Positions 54,269-64,000 of a stretch of 64,000 bases of DNA are shown one piece after another. Made by a program: the position numbers and the translations under genes. Each line of letters opens with the position of its first letter. Within the stretch, counting starts at the first letter, position 1. The notes beneath the pieces were generated by a model. The model made no database searches. It had not been told where the DNA came from and worked only from the letters and a program-made list of their open reading frames with translations. Source of the DNA: an uncultured Thalassotalea sp. (GTDB taxonomy: Bacteria > Pseudomonadota > Gammaproteobacteria > Enterobacterales > Alteromonadaceae); NCBI GenBank assembly GCA_947492575.1, contig CANLNK010000001.1:744001-808000 (forward strand). Reading direction: 5' to 3'.

Positions 54269-55465
54269 TTAGTTAGCAAATTGCAATTTCACGTAATCAA
54301 CCAGGCGACTGAACATGCTACCTTCGTTAACTTCTTGCAATGTTACTAGTGGGTATTCTGCAATGTCTTCACCATTCAGTGATAGATATAATTTACCAAC
54401 TACTTCGCCTTTTGCCAAAGGTGCGACTAGTTGCTTGTTTAATTCAATGTTTGTCTCTATTTTCTTGCTTTGACCACGCGGAATAGTAATCGGCGTACTT
54501 TCTAAAATACCCAGATTTACTTCTTTGATATCACCCATCCAAACGCGATTGCTTGTAAAGGTTTCACCTGCTTTATAAGGAGTGATAGTTTCAAAAAATC
54601 GGAAACCGTAGTTTAATAGTTTCTTACTTTCTACTTTACGTGCGCGCTCGCTCTCTGTGCCCATTACAACACTGATTAATCGCATGTCGCCTTTGGTTGC
54701 AGAGGTTACAAGGCTATAGCCTGCTTCTGATGTGTGGCCTGTTTTAAGGCCATCGACATTCATGCTCTTGTCCCATAACAAGCTATTGCGGTTGTATTGC
54801 TTGATATCGTTAAAGGTAAATGACTTTTGTTTGTAAAGTTCGTACTCTTCTGGCACGTTGCGAATCAATGCACCAGCAAGCGTTGCCATATCTCTCGGTG
54901 TTGTTTTGTGTTCTGTACTGTCAAGGCCGTGGCTGTTTTCAAAATAGCTACTGTTCATGCCAAGTTGTTGAGCGTGGGCATTCATTAAATCAGCAAATGC
55001 TTCTTCGCTACCAGCGATATGCTCTGCCATTGCGATACAGGCATCGTTACCCGAAGCGACGATAATACCTTGGTTTAAAAGACTAACGGGTACTTCCTTA
55101 CCAACTTCCAAGAACATTAACGATGAGCCTTTCAGCACAGGATTGCCTGTAGCCCAAGCATTTCTGCTAATTTTTACTTGATCGTCATTTGAAATATTTC
55201 CTGCCTGCAACTCAATGCCGATAATGTAACTTGTCATCATCTTAGTCAGGCTTGCTGGTGCTAATAATGAATCGGCATTACCTTCAGCAATAACTTTACC
55301 GGTTGTGTAGTCAATGAGAAAATGACCTTTGGCATTGATATTTGGCGGATTTGGAACAATAGAAATCGATTGTGCAAAAGAGGCTGCGGAGAAAGTGGCA
55401 GCGCTGAAAAGTATCAAGAGTTTTTTCGTTGATTTAGCCAGCAATTGAGCTAATAGGCGTGACAT
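54269..55465 (-). CDS. dacA: D-alanyl-D-alanine carboxypeptidase DacA (PBP5)
   Basis: Removes the terminal D-Ala from peptidoglycan side chains. 398 residues; signal peptide cleaved at 'SFA-QS' (near 31). Active-site motifs: S72-x-x-K75 in 'ASLTKM', SGN in 'ASGND', and KTG in 'LKTGHT'. The C-terminal region (about 370-398) is the amphipathic membrane anchor. It starts 144 bp after rlpA. Confidence 0.95.
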   Translation of the reverse strand: MSRLLAQLLAKSTKKLLILFSAATFSAASFAQSISIVPNPPNINAKGHFLIDYTTGKVIAEGNADSLLAPASLTKMMTSYIIGIELQAGNISNDDQVKISRNAWATGNPVLKGSSLMFLEVGKEVPVSLLNQGIIVASGNDACIAMAEHIAGSEEAFADLMNAHAQQLGMNSSYFENSHGLDSTEHKTTPRDMATLAGALIRNVPEEYELYKQKSFTFNDIKQYNRNSLLWDKSMNVDGLKTGHTSEAGYSLVTSATKGDMRLISVVMGTESERARKVESKKLLNYGFRFFETITPYKAGETFTSNRVWMGDIKEVNLGILESTPITIPRGQSKKIETNIELNKQLVAPLAKGEVVGKLYLSLNGEDIAEYPLVTLQEVNEGSMFSRLVDYVKLQFAN

Positions 55466-55609
55466 AGTGTTCCTTCGAATTCTTTATTTGTGAGTATTAC
55501 TGTAATACTTGAGCCTAATGAGTTTAAGGGCGTATTACAACAGACAAAACGCTGACAGTATATCACTATTGCCGCTATTTTCTACGGGCAAATGCCTTGA
55601 TAACTGGGC

Positions 55610-56557
55610 TTAATGTAAGATTTTGCGACGATAGGCGTTTTCATAGCCAGATGCCTTCAACGCATCAATTAGCTCGCTCGTATCGGCTTCTTCCTTAAAC
55701 GGTCCTATTTGGACGCGATAAATGCCATTTTGTTCCGGGTAAACAACATTTTGTTGATACAAGTTGGACAGTGCGTTAGCGGTATTTTGGGCAACGTCTT
55801 CGCTACGTGTGGCAAATACTTGGATAAAGTAGCTTGCGCTATTAGAAACGTTTGAACTGTTACCGGCAGTTTCTGCGCTATCCGCTTGATTACTGATTGA
55901 AGGAATTTCCTGAAGCGCGCTTAAGTTCTTAATTGCAGTCGTATTAGAGGTATTTGTGGCCATTGGAAGTAGCGTTGGCTGAACAGACTGAGCTACAGTT
56001 TTGATTGGTTCGCTTTGCTTGGGGTCCGAACCGAATGCTGTAATTGCTTCAATTCTAACGTTTGCAGTACCTGTTTTAAGCATGTCGAGTTTATAAGCCG
56101 CACTAAAGGATAAATCAATCACGCGAGACTCGTGAAAAGGGCCACGGTCATTAACGCGAACAATAACTGACTTACTATTGGCAAGATTAGTCACTTTCGC
56201 ATAAGTTGGAATAGGTAAACTTTTGTGAGCGGCACTCATGGCGTACATGTCGTAAATTTCACCGTTAGAGGTGAGGTGGCCATGAAATTTGTTACCGTAC
56301 CAAGAAGCAATCCCCATTTGTGTAAACCCATCAGCACTTGGCATAACGTAATATGTTTTGCCCCGAACCTTATAGCTTGGCATGTTGCCACCTCGGCTTT
56401 TGGGCTCAAAACGCGGGATAGGATCTTTGAGTTCAGACGCCGTTGGCAGCCGTGTTGGTGTGCTGTCGTGCGCTTGTTGATAGCGACCAGAGTTCATACT
56501 GCAGCTCTGAATTAACATAGCCGACAGAGCAATAAAATAGGGGGCGAGTTGTTTCAT
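55610..56557 (-). CDS. rlpA: Septal-ring lytic transglycosylase RlpA (SPOR lipoprotein)
   Basis: 315 residues. Lipoprotein signal with C19 in 'MLIQSC', a double-psi barrel RlpA domain ('GIASWYGNKFHGHLTSNGEIYDM', 'VIVRVNDRGPFHESRVIDLS') and a C-terminal SPOR domain (about 240-315, 'YFIQVFATRSEDVAQ') for binding denuded glycan at the septum. It lies between mrdB and dacA; mltB, which often sits here, is absent. Confidence 0.94.
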   Translation of the reverse strand: MKQLAPYFIALSAMLIQSCSMNSGRYQQAHDSTPTRLPTASELKDPIPRFEPKSRGGNMPSYKVRGKTYYVMPSADGFTQMGIASWYGNKFHGHLTSNGEIYDMYAMSAAHKSLPIPTYAKVTNLANSKSVIVRVNDRGPFHESRVIDLSFSAAYKLDMLKTGTANVRIEAITAFGSDPKQSEPIKTVAQSVQPTLLPMATNTSNTTAIKNLSALQEIPSISNQADSAETAGNSSNVSNSASYFIQVFATRSEDVAQNTANALSNLYQQNVVYPEQNGIYRVQIGPFKEEADTSELIDALKASGYENAYRRKILH

Positions 56558-56620
56558 TGTATAGCTGCAGTAATCTTGTTTTTTATTGTCGAGATTCGTT
56601 GTTATAAGTTTTTCCTAGCA

Positions 56621-57739
56621 CTAGCTGGCAATAAAGCGCCTTCTTGTGCTGATCCCCATTAGCATGCCAAAGCCTGCCATCAATGTCACCATGGACGTGC
56701 CACCATAACTCACTAACGGTAACGGTACACCAACTACGGGGAGTAGCCCAGAAACCATGCCGATATTGACAAACACATAGACAAAGAAAGTTAACGTTAA
56801 GCTGCCTGCCAATAACTTGGTAAAGGCTTCTTGAGCATTGACTGCGATCCACAAGCCTCGCATCACGATGGCGAGATACACCAAAAGTAGTAGGCCTACA
56901 CCGATTAAACCGAATTCTTCGCTAAAAACAGCGAAAATAAAATCAGTGTGGCGCTCAGGTAAGAACTCGAGCTGAGACTGTGTACCTTGCAGCCAACTTT
57001 TACCGTGCAAGCCACCTGAGCCAATGGCGATTTTCGACTGGATAATATGATACCCCGTACCGAGCGGATCCTTCTCTGGGTCTAACAAGGTCAATACCCG
57101 CTGTTTCTGATAATCTTTCATCAAAAACATCCAGAATATTGGCGTAAAAGCCGACGCAAGGGCGATACAGCTACCAATAAGTTTCCAGCTGGCACCCGCT
57201 AAAAAGATAACGAATAACCCTGAGCTGGCGACGAGCAATGACGTTCCTAAATCCGGCTGTTTGGCAATCAACAGCGTTGGGACTAATACTAAAATAAAGG
57301 CGATGATAATGTTGCCTAACTTAGCGGGTAAATCGTGTCGACTGATAAACCAAGCGATGGTGATCGGCATGATCAGTTTGATTATTTCAGACGGCTGAAA
57401 GCGCATAAACCCCAGGTCGAGCCAGCGCTGGGCCCCTTTACCTATGGTTCCTACCAGTAGAACAGCTACGAGCAGTGCTAAGCCAACAACGTATACTGGG
57501 ACTGCCCATTTCTGGAAAAATTGTGGTGGAATTTGCGCAATAATAAACATCACGGTTAGCGCAACACCTAGCCTAATGCCCTGCCGAACTATTAAGTCAG
57601 CGTCTTGGCCGCCGGCGCTGTAAAGGACGAATAAGCCTAATGCCATCAGCGATAAAATACACAACAATAGCGGTAAATCGATATGCAACTTTTGCCAAAT
57701 ATCGAGCTTCTTAGTTTGGTCTTGATGATGAGCATGCAT
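56621..57739 (-). CDS. mrdB: Peptidoglycan glycosyltransferase RodA (MrdB)
   Basis: SEDS-family polymerase of the elongasome, 372 residues with about ten membrane helices. '[15 protein letters not shown]' and the '[35 protein letters not shown]' loop contain the conserved catalytic Asp and family residues. The ATG overlaps the mrdA stop as TAATG. Works with the PBP2 transpeptidase encoded upstream. Confidence 0.96.
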   Translation of the reverse strand: MHAHHQDQTKKLDIWQKLHIDLPLLLCILSLMALGLFVLYSAGGQDADLIVRQGIRLGVALTVMFIIAQIPPQFFQKWAVPVYVVGLALLVAVLLVGTIGKGAQRWLDLGFMRFQPSEIIKLIMPITIAWFISRHDLPAKLGNIIIAFILVLVPTLLIAKQPDLGTSLLVASSGLFVIFLAGASWKLIGSCIALASAFTPIFWMFLMKDYQKQRVLTLLDPEKDPLGTGYHIIQSKIAIGSGGLHGKSWLQGTQSQLEFLPERHTDFIFAVFSEEFGLIGVGLLLLVYLAIVMRGLWIAVNAQEAFTKLLAGSLTLTFFVYVFVNIGMVSGLLPVVGVPLPLVSYGGTSMVTLMAGFGMLMGISTRRRFIAS

Positions 57740-59712
57740 TATTCGGTACCGGCCTTACTAATTCCGAAATGAGCATCGTGGTTCGGATGATTCTTATCTT
57801 TGTACTGGCTCACGATTTCACGGTTACCAAAATATTGATCCATGATTTGACGCGCAACAGGTGCAGCGTTAGTTGCACCACCACCTTTAGCCACGTTCTC
57901 GATAGCAACAGCGACGACAATTTCTGGATTATCAAATGGGGCAAATGAGATGAACATGGCGTTATCACGCTGGTCTTCACGGGTAGTTGACGCATCATAT
58001 TTCTCATCTTCGCCCAAGCTAGTGACTTGCGCCGAACCGGTTTTACCCGCAGCGTCATATTTGTGTCCTTTAAATGCGTTATGGGCAGTTGCGCCAAGTT
58101 TTTGTACGGTCGAATGCATGGTGTTCAATACGATTTGCCAATTTTTATTGTCTTTCAGTTCAATTGGCGGTCGATCTTCTAACGCGTATGGTTCGGCTTC
58201 GACTTTTACTGTTGGTATCTCTTGACCTGGTAAGTAGGTTGTCTGCGATGTTGCTTTAAGTAAATGAGGTGTTTTTATTTCACCTTTATTCACAAGGATT
58301 GACGTCGCTTGCGCCAATTGCAGTGGAGTTACGGTCCAGAAACTTTGGCCAATGCCAACAGAGAGGGTTTCGCCTGTGTACCACGGTTGATTATAGCGTG
58401 CGCGCTTCCAGCCTTGACTAGGCAGCACGCCGCGACTTTCTTCGTGAATGTCGATACCGGTATATTCACCAAAGCCAAATTTATCCATCATTTCACTGAT
58501 ATTCGAGATACCTAGTTTGTAAGCTAAGTTGTAAAAATAAACGTTGCAGGACTTTTCAACTGCACGCTGCAAGCTTATCCAACCGTGACCACCTCTGATC
58601 ATGTCTCGGTATTTTTTCTCGACATTTGGTAATTGAAAAAAACCGGGATCATAAATACGCGTTTTAGGGGTAATCACCTCTTTGTCTAAACCAGTAATTG
58701 CGAGAAACGGCTTAACAGTCGATGCGGGAGGATAACCCTGTACCGTACGATTAATCAGGGGGAGATCTTTAGAAGAAAGCAATTTTTTGTAATTGGTATT
58801 GCTAATACCGTGAACAAAAAGGTTGCCGTCGTAACTAGGGTTCGAATACATGGCAAGCACACCACCATCTCTCGGATCTATTGCGACAACAGCACCACGC
58901 TTGCCGCTAAGTGCCCGTTTGGCAATCATTTGCAATTCAATATCAAGCGTAAGGGTTAAATCTTTACCGGGAATAGGTGGCGTAAAGTCTAAGGTGCGGA
59001 TAACGCGCCCTTGGTTATTAACCTCTACTTCTTGGTGACCAATGGTGCCATGAAGGATATCTTCGTAGTATTTTTCTAAGCCTAGCTTACCTATCTCGCG
59101 AGTCGCAGCATAGTTTTCAGCTTTACCCTCAGACTCTAATTTATTGGCATCACGAGAGTTAATGCGTGCCACATAGCCTAGGTTGTGCGTTGTTAAATCA
59201 CCAAATGGATAGTAACGTTTTAGGCGCGCTTCGATAACGACGCCAGGGTACTTGTGCTGATTAACAGAAAATAAAGCGACTTGCTGATCGCTTAGTCGAG
59301 AATGCAACTCTACAGGCTTGAAGCGTCGTTTACCTTTAACAGCTTTGAAGAATTTCTCTTGCTTTTCATCGCTGATGCTCAATAAATCACTGATTTCTGA
59401 GACTGTCGCTTCTAAATCTTCAACTTGCTCAGGTACGATTTCCAATCCGTAAATAGGCTTGTTTTCAGCCAGTAACACCCCGTTTCTATCGTAAATTTGG
59501 CCGCGGTTAGGTGCTACAGGTAGCAGTTTTATGCGGTTGCTATTGGACCGTGTCTGATACTTTTCATAGGAGCTAACCTGTAAGTTATAAACGTTGCTAA
59601 ATAAAACAAGCAGCATAACGACTACGCCGATTAACGCGATAAACGCTCGGCGTGCAAATAGGTTTGCTTCGGCAGTATGATTTCGAATGGATACGCGTTT
59701 ATGCGGCGCCAT
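57739..59712 (-). CDS. mrdA: Penicillin-binding protein 2 (MrdA), elongation transpeptidase
   Basis: 657 residues; one N-terminal membrane helix (about 22-45, '[20 protein letters not shown]'), a dimerisation/pedestal domain, then the transpeptidase with SxxK serine S331 in 'PPASTVKPF', SxN in 'KSCNVYF' and KTG in 'AGKTGSAQV'. E. coli PBP2 uses S330. I use ATG 59712; a TTG at 59721 right after the rlmH stop is the alternative, and neither spacing to GGAG is ideal. Target of mecillinam. Confidence 0.95.
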   Translation of the reverse strand: MAPHKRVSIRNHTAEANLFARRAFIALIGVVVMLLVLFSNVYNLQVSSYEKYQTRSNSNRIKLLPVAPNRGQIYDRNGVLLAENKPIYGLEIVPEQVEDLEATVSEISDLLSISDEKQEKFFKAVKGKRRFKPVELHSRLSDQQVALFSVNQHKYPGVVIEARLKRYYPFGDLTTHNLGYVARINSRDANKLESEGKAENYAATREIGKLGLEKYYEDILHGTIGHQEVEVNNQGRVIRTLDFTPPIPGKDLTLTLDIELQMIAKRALSGKRGAVVAIDPRDGGVLAMYSNPSYDGNLFVHGISNTNYKKLLSSKDLPLINRTVQGYPPASTVKPFLAITGLDKEVITPKTRIYDPGFFQLPNVEKKYRDMIRGGHGWISLQRAVEKSCNVYFYNLAYKLGISNISEMMDKFGFGEYTGIDIHEESRGVLPSQGWKRARYNQPWYTGETLSVGIGQSFWTVTPLQLAQATSILVNKGEIKTPHLLKATSQTTYLPGQEIPTVKVEAEPYALEDRPPIELKDNKNWQIVLNTMHSTVQKLGATAHNAFKGHKYDAAGKTGSAQVTSLGEDEKYDASTTREDQRDNAMFISFAPFDNPEIVVAVAIENVAKGGGATNAAPVARQIMDQYFGNREIVSQYKDKNHPNHDAHFGISKAGTE

Positions 59713-59721
59713 AGCTGGCAA

Positions 59722-60192
59722 CTACTCCCTGTGATATGGGTGATTGTTATTCACGCTCCAAGCGCGATATAGGCTTTCAGCGATAATAATGCGCACCATA
59801 GGGTGTGGCAAGGTTAACGGCGATAGCGACCATTTTTGCTCTGATGCAGCTATGCAGGCGGGGGCTAAACCTTCTGGGCCGCCAACGAGTAACGCGACAT
59901 CTCTGCCATCGTGCTGCCAACGTTCAAGTTGATTGGCAAGCATAGGTGTATCCCAAGGTTTACCGGTGACTTCTAATGTCACGATACGGCTGCCTTTGGG
60001 AATCGCAGCTAAGGTTTGCTCACCTTCTTTTTCCAAAATTCTGGCGATATCAGCATTTTTTCCACGCTTACCAGGTGGAATCTCAACAAGGTGAAAACTT
60101 AAATCGCGCGGAAAGCGGCGGGCATACTCTTGAAAGCCTTGGGTTACCCAAGCGGGCATTTTGTTGCCAACGGCATATAAGGTTAAACGCAT
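59722..60192 (-). CDS. rlmH: 23S rRNA pseudouridine-1915 N3-methyltransferase RlmH
   Basis: 156 residues of the SPOUT family: '[16 protein letters not shown]', the SAM-binding knot '[13 protein letters not shown]' and '[28 protein letters not shown]', a C-terminal match to E. coli RlmH (155). It methylates m3-pseudouridine 1915 on assembled 70S ribosomes. Followed directly by mrdA. Confidence 0.97.
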   Translation of the reverse strand: MRLTLYAVGNKMPAWVTQGFQEYARRFPRDLSFHLVEIPPGKRGKNADIARILEKEGEQTLAAIPKGSRIVTLEVTGKPWDTPMLANQLERWQHDGRDVALLVGGPEGLAPACIAASEQKWSLSPLTLPHPMVRIIIAESLYRAWSVNNNHPYHRE

Positions 60193-60211
60193 GGAAACCT
60201 GTTCTTACCTA

Positions 60212-60529
60212 TTATGCCCAAAGTTGTTCTAATTGGTATTTATCGCGCTGTTCGTCGGTCATCACGTGTACTACTACAGAGCCTAAATCAACAAGTGACC
60301 ACTCACCAACGTCATTACCTTCAATGCCTAAAGGCTCAACACCTTCAGCGCGGCATTCCATCGCGACATTTTGTGCGATTGATTTTACATGGCGGTTTGA
60401 ATTACCCGAGGCTACAACCATATAGTCGGCAAAACTGGCTTTATCACGAATATCTAATGAGATGATGTCTCGACCTTTTAGGTCATCAATTTTTTCAGAA
60501 ACGAAGGCTGAAAGAGCTTCACTTTGCAA
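60212..60529 (-). CDS. rsfS: Ribosomal silencing factor RsfS
   Basis: Binds L14 on the 50S subunit and blocks subunit joining in starvation. I start it at TTG 60529, giving 105 residues, the same length as E. coli RsfS, with 'LQSEALSAFVSEKIDDLKG' aligning residue by residue to the E. coli N-terminus; AAGGAT lies 6 bp upstream. The frame is open to a GTG at 60580, but the extra 17 residues have no counterpart. Conserved: 'DKASFADYMVVASGNSNRH' and 'VVHVMTDEQRDKYQLEQLW'. Confidence 0.93.
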   Translation of the reverse strand: MQSEALSAFVSEKIDDLKGRDIISLDIRDKASFADYMVVASGNSNRHVKSIAQNVAMECRAEGVEPLGIEGNDVGEWSLVDLGSVVVHVMTDEQRDKYQLEQLWA

Positions 60530-60688
60530 CGTTTTATCCTTACTCAATATAAACTGACTTAATCTTATCACTTTTTCCAAGTGTGTTTAACAGATTATAG
60601 CGGCTGATATGCTGGAAAGTGCAAACGAATATGACCAACGAGCGAATATTCGAATGTTTGGGAATGACATCTAGTCGTTGATAGTCAG

Positions 60689-61384
60689 TTAGCGGTAGAG
60701 CGTTGAATGACTCAAATAAGTGATGATTTGTTCTGGTAAAAACTGGCTAAGGATGCCGACAGCGACCCCGCTGCTCAATTGCTTCCTAATTTCACTGGAA
60801 GAAATATCAAGGTTTACCGGCGGTAAAATAACGATTTGCCCATTGGCGTTGAGCTGGAATATATCAAGTGGTGTTAAATACTTGCTAACTTCACTAGCGA
60901 CATGCTGGTTTTTATCGCCGTTGTCATAATTTGGGCGAGTACAGACGATAAGATTGCACAAAGTTAGAAGTTCTTCCCAGCGATGCCATTTAGTGAGACT
61001 TAAAAGCGAATCCATCCCAATGATAAAGTTCAAGGCTTGCATTGGTGCCTCAGCCTTCATTTCCTCTAGCGTGTCGAACGTATACGATGGCTTGTCGCGA
61101 TGTAGTTCTCTATCGTCTATTTCGAATAAAGGGTAACCAAGTTTTAATGCCTCTAGCATCGCTATGCGCTGTTCGCTCGTCGCTGTGGCCATCGCTTTAT
61201 GAGGTGGAATATGAGCGGGTAGTAGCGTTATCTTCTTTATTTGCCCTAACGTTCTAGCAACGTGCTGGCAAATAGCGAGGTGGCCTTTATGGAAGGGATC
61301 AAAAGTGCCACCAAATAGTACCTTTATGTCTAGCGCTTTTATATCTTCCAACGACTGTGCAGAAATATCCACTGAGCTAGTCAT
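60689..61384 (-). CDS. nadD: Nicotinate-nucleotide adenylyltransferase NadD
   Basis: Adenylates nicotinate mononucleotide for NAD synthesis. 231 residues; nucleotidyltransferase motif 'LFGGTFDPFHKGHLAIC' (HxGH) and C-terminal 'ISSSEIRKQLSSG'. The first about 20 residues before the motif are extra compared with E. coli. Overlaps the holA end by 8 bp; 160 bp precede rsfS. Confidence 0.95.
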   Translation of the reverse strand: MTSSVDISAQSLEDIKALDIKVLFGGTFDPFHKGHLAICQHVARTLGQIKKITLLPAHIPPHKAMATATSEQRIAMLEALKLGYPLFEIDDRELHRDKPSYTFDTLEEMKAEAPMQALNFIIGMDSLLSLTKWHRWEELLTLCNLIVCTRPNYDNGDKNQHVASEVSKYLTPLDIFQLNANGQIVILPPVNLDISSSEIRKQLSSGVAVGILSQFLPEQIITYLSHSTLYR

Positions 61385-62417
61385 GGTAAGCCATGCTGAG
61401 AGGTTTCAATTTGTCACCTTCGAACACGCAAATACAGACATCAGCCAGCATTTGAAATGCGTTAAAGTCCGCAGCGCTTTTACTGACTAAATCTGTGTCA
61501 GTCAAACGGCTTTGCGCCAACATGATATTTGCCAAAGAGCTTTTGGATAATGCATTTTGATATAGTGGCTTTCGTTTATCCCAAACTTTAAAGTCGGTCA
61601 TGACTTGTGCTTGATTTACGCCGCTTTGAAGCTTAAAAAACATCGCTTTTAACTGGTTTAGTTCTTTATTCACAAACCAAATTACCTTTGCGACTGGCGC
61701 TCCTTCTTGTTGCATTTGGTTTAGAATGGCAACGCACTTAGCTGTTTGACCGTTTAGCAATGCATCAATGAGCGCAAATGGGTTAAATTTGGACTGATTG
61801 ATGATTAGTTCACTTAAGGCTTCAGTGGATACTGGCTGATTGGTATAGAGTATCGCGAGCTTTTGTAGCTCTTGGTCAAGGGCCAGCACATTGCCTTCGA
61901 ACATGGTCATTAGTAGTGAAATGCCGTCATTATCTAAACGCAGTTGATACTGCTTCAATTGGCGATTTAGCCACATTGAGAGGCTTTTCCCTTCCAAATC
62001 GTAAAGCGGCAGGAAGACACCCACAGACGATATACTTTTGAACCATTTTTTATTCGTTGTGGCGCCATCGACACGGTCACCATGACATAGCAAAATAACG
62101 TCGTGGCTCAATTGTTCCAGCACATGCGCAAAAGCCTTACTTCCAGCGTCGCCAATCTTAGTAGAAACAAACTCTAACTCAATGACACGTCTAGCCGCGA
62201 ATAGGCTCATCGATTGGTATTCGTTGATAAGATCATCCCAGCTGAATTTATCGTCGATTGTGAACCGAATAAATTCATCAAAGCCTTGTGCTTTAGCCGC
62301 AGATTTTATTTGGAATATCGCGTCGTTTTTTTGCCACGGCTCATCACCAAATACCAACCAAATTGGCGCTAAAGATTTCGCTAGTGTTTGGTTGAGTTGA
62401 TTGTGATAAATACGCAT
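61377..62417 (-). CDS. holA: DNA polymerase III delta subunit HolA
   Basis: Clamp-loader subunit that opens the beta clamp. 346 residues (E. coli 343). Typical of HolA are the N-terminal 'LAPIWLVFGDEPWQKNDAI', 'MSLFAARRVIELEF' (clamp-binding element) and the helical C-terminal collar. It lies between lptE and nadD, the standard gammaproteobacterial order, and overlaps nadD by 8 bp. Confidence 0.95.
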   Translation of the reverse strand: MRIYHNQLNQTLAKSLAPIWLVFGDEPWQKNDAIFQIKSAAKAQGFDEFIRFTIDDKFSWDDLINEYQSMSLFAARRVIELEFVSTKIGDAGSKAFAHVLEQLSHDVILLCHGDRVDGATTNKKWFKSISSVGVFLPLYDLEGKSLSMWLNRQLKQYQLRLDNDGISLLMTMFEGNVLALDQELQKLAILYTNQPVSTEALSELIINQSKFNPFALIDALLNGQTAKCVAILNQMQQEGAPVAKVIWFVNKELNQLKAMFFKLQSGVNQAQVMTDFKVWDKRKPLYQNALSKSSLANIMLAQSRLTDTDLVSKSAADFNAFQMLADVCICVFEGDKLKPLSMAYHD

Positions 62418-62441
62418 GAATTAACGCGCCAGCAGAGTGAG

Positions 62442-62948
62442 TTAAGAGTTTACCGGAAAGCTTGCCATGTTGCGCAAAATCTTATCTGCAGCAACTTTAC
62501 GCATTTCGCTTAGTAGCAGTGATAGCTCACGACTTTTCGCCAGCGCTCTGTCAGGATCGTCTTGATAGTCACGATAAAGTTCAAAGCTGAAGGTTTGTGG
62601 TTCTTGCTCAGCAAGGTGAAGCTGGTAGCTTACTGTGTAAATAAGCTCGTATTCGGCAACTTGGCCGTTCGGGAATACGGAAAGGGTACGGCGATTAAGC
62701 TCGTCTTTTAAAATACGAAGCTCTGGCTTAGTAACATCAGGTTTAGCAAGCAAATCTACTTGGTTAAGTGCTAAATGCTGCTTAACGATACGCGTTAATT
62801 CACCATGCTTGTCGACAGAACTGACATAAAGAGTTTGTAATTCAGGCGCTAGTAAAAAGTCTCCTCGTAATCTAAACCCGCACGCAGTGAGGGTTAGGGT
62901 GAGGGCAACTAAAGCAATGGCTTTGGCAGTTGACAAATTTACTCGCAT
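62442..62948 (-). CDS. lptE: LPS-assembly lipoprotein LptE
   Basis: 168-residue lipoprotein that plugs the LptD barrel and helps deliver LPS to the cell surface. Lipobox 'LTAC' with C23, followed by 'GFRLRGDFLLAPELQTLYVSS' typical of LptE. It is downstream of leuS and upstream of holA as in E. coli. Confidence 0.94.
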   Translation of the reverse strand: MRVNLSTAKAIALVALTLTLTACGFRLRGDFLLAPELQTLYVSSVDKHGELTRIVKQHLALNQVDLLAKPDVTKPELRILKDELNRRTLSVFPNGQVAEYELIYTVSYQLHLAEQEPQTFSFELYRDYQDDPDRALAKSRELSLLLSEMRKVAADKILRNMASFPVNS

Positions 62949-62964
62949 TGATGAAAACCTTTAT

Positions 62965-62992
62965 TGTTACGTTGAATTTGTTACGTTGAATT
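62965..62992. repeat. Two tandem copies of a 14-bp unit upstream of lptE
   Basis: TGTTACGTTGAATT occurs twice without a gap, 17 bp from the lptE ATG, in the short leuS-lptE spacer. The unit is not self-complementary. Probably a slippage duplication; its place in the leader may affect lptE translation. Confidence 0.7.
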
Positions 62993-63010
62993 GATGGTTT
63001 GTTTTTATCT

Positions 63011-63034
63011 AATGGCACCTTTTCAGGTGCCATT
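63011..63034. other. Perfect hairpin between leuS and lptE
   Basis: AATGGCACCT / AGGTGCCATT with loop TTTC, a 10-bp perfect stem. On the minus strand (leuS direction) no T-run follows, so it is a poor terminator; it may be an RNA-stability element or processing site that separates leuS from the lptE-holA genes. Confidence 0.5.
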
Positions 63035-63070
63035 TTAATTTCAAAGGTAAGTTAGACCTAAATGCAGTGA

Positions 63071-64000
63071 CTAGTTAGCCACTATATTTAATAGTTTACC
63101 TGGTACGTAAATAACTTTACGCACGGTTTTGCCTTCAACAAACTTGGCAACGTTTTCTTCGCCCATGGCAAGTGCTTCAACAGCGTCTTGTGCAGCGTCT
63201 GCAGCTACGGTCACTTTAGCACGCAACTTACCGTTAACTTGAACGATGATTAATTTCTCATCTTCGATTAACGCAGACTCGTCAACTTGTGGCCATGACG
63301 CATCTTCAACCGTGCTGCCATTACCAATTTCTTGCCATAACTTGTGAGACATATGCGGCGTGATTGGCGCAAGCATTAGCGTAACTGCACGAACTGCTTC
63401 TTGCATTACAACTAAGTCTTCGTTGCTTTCCAATTTAGCTTTCGCTAAGTGGTTCATTAATTCCATTACCGCAGCAATTGCTGTGTTGAAAGTGTTACGG
63501 CGACCAATGTCGTCACTGACTTTAGCAATAGTTTTGTGAAGTTCACGGCGCAGTGCTTTGTGGCTACTTGCAAAGTTAACATTGCTAACATTAATGTCAC
63601 CTGAGGCTGTTTTAAAGTCGCTTGCTAGTTTCCATACACGTTTTAAGAAACGGTGCGCACCTTCAACACCCGAGTCTGACCATTCTAATGTTTGCTCAGG
63701 TGGTGACGTGAACATAATGAATAAACGCACTGTATCGGCACCGTATTGCTCGATAACTTCTTGTGGGTCGATACCATTGTTCTTCGACTTAGACATTTTA
63801 CTCATGCCTGCTGAGATAACTGGCTCACCATCTACTTTGCTCTTCGCTGCGGTGACTTTACCTTTTTCGTCGCGTTCAACTTCAACGTCAGTAGGCGAAA
63901 TCCATTCTTGACCACCGTTTTCTGCTTCGCGGTAGTAAGTATCAGCAAGCACCATGCCTTGACATAGTAAGCTCTTGAACGGCTCGTCAGATTTAACTAG
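63071..64000 (-). CDS. leuS: Leucyl-tRNA synthetase LeuS (C-terminal part; 5' end outside window)
   Basis: The frame is open to the last base, so only about 309 C-terminal residues of a protein of roughly 860 are visible. Seen: '[21 protein letters not shown]', the KMSKS signature '[19 protein letters not shown]' that closes over ATP, the anticodon-binding helices ('[17 protein letters not shown]') and the C-terminal domain ending '[17 protein letters not shown]'. It charges tRNA-Leu. It begins the cell-wall/lipoate block on the minus strand. Confidence 0.96.
   Translation of the reverse strand, partial: LVKSDEPFKSLLCQGMVLADTYYREAENGGQEWISPTDVEVERDEKGKVTAAKSKVDGEPVISAGMSKMSKSKNNGIDPQEVIEQYGADTVRLFIMFTSPPEQTLEWSDSGVEGAHRFLKRVWKLASDFKTASGDINVSNVNFASSHKALRRELHKTIAKVSDDIGRRNTFNTAIAAVMELMNHLAKAKLESNEDLVVMQEAVRAVTLMLAPITPHMSHKLWQEIGNGSTVEDASWPQVDESALIEDEKLIIVQVNGKLRAKVTVAADAAQDAVEALAMGEENVAKFVEGKTVRKVIYVPGKLLNIVAN

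Noticed and set aside
56583-56852. Minus-strand 89-residue frame in the 3' part of mrdB
   Set aside because: It lies inside mrdB in another frame; the RodA protein is complete, so this is a shadow.

Overview
The window is a gene-dense, moderately AT-rich stretch of a gammaproteobacterial chromosome, most likely a marine Alteromonadales close to Colwelliaceae (Thalassotalea/Colwellia type). This is inferred from gene order (rpsU-yqeY-dnaG-rpoD; thrLABC; leuS-lptE-holA-nadD-rsfS-rlmH-mrdA-mrdB-rlpA-dacA-ybeD-lipB-lipA), from gammaproteobacterial genes such as rmf, maoP, yebG and cnoX, and from two large TonB-dependent receptors. I saw no rRNA, tRNA, CRISPR array, insertion sequence or prophage.

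Layout. 1-2.2 kb: the end of a glycosyltransferase gene and a response regulator with a degenerate HD-GYP domain. 2.2-7 kb: macromolecular-synthesis operon rpsU-yqeY-dnaG-rpoD (minus). 7.3-12.3 kb: tsaD, plsY, folB-folK-uppP and an acyl-CoA dehydrogenase. 12.4-18.5 kb: small accessory genes, including two adjacent short BLUF photoreceptors, cnoX, msrA, a protein made of two related halves, maoP with a long AT-rich palindrome upstream, and rmf. 18.6-27.2 kb: a complete molybdenum-cofactor and molybdate-uptake block (moaA-mobA-moaBCDE-modABC-moeB on minus, probably behind a Moco riboswitch, with moeA divergent).

27.3-41.8 kb is the most distinctive region. A secreted cyanophycinase-like S51 protease diverges from a run holding a TonB receptor, a YfcC-type transporter, an isoaspartyl dipeptidase homologue, a second TonB receptor, an exported amidohydrolase resembling Xaa-Arg/Xaa-Lys carboxypeptidases and a TPR-sulfotransferase. 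Together these look like a peptide-scavenging locus, perhaps for cyanophycin or its beta-Asp-Arg dipeptides. The isoaspartyl dipeptidase homologue has lost the first His of its HxH metal motif.

41.8-46.3 kb: a DUF3718 protein, a LexA-boxed yebG translationally coupled to a YgjP-type zinc metallopeptidase, a possible 31-residue membrane protein, and a receiver/CheC/diguanylate-cyclase operon. 46.4-51.4 kb: thrLABC with an evident attenuator. 51.4-64 kb: the lipoate and cell-elongation block, with a D-amino-acid aminotransferase gene next to dacA, ending in a truncated leuS.

Several starts were moved inward from the longest open frame because a Shine-Dalgarno sequence or family length favours the inner codon (plsY, cnoX, modA, modC, moaB, moaD, maoP, rsfS and others). 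rmf, thrL and the 31-residue gene are short and easily missed.
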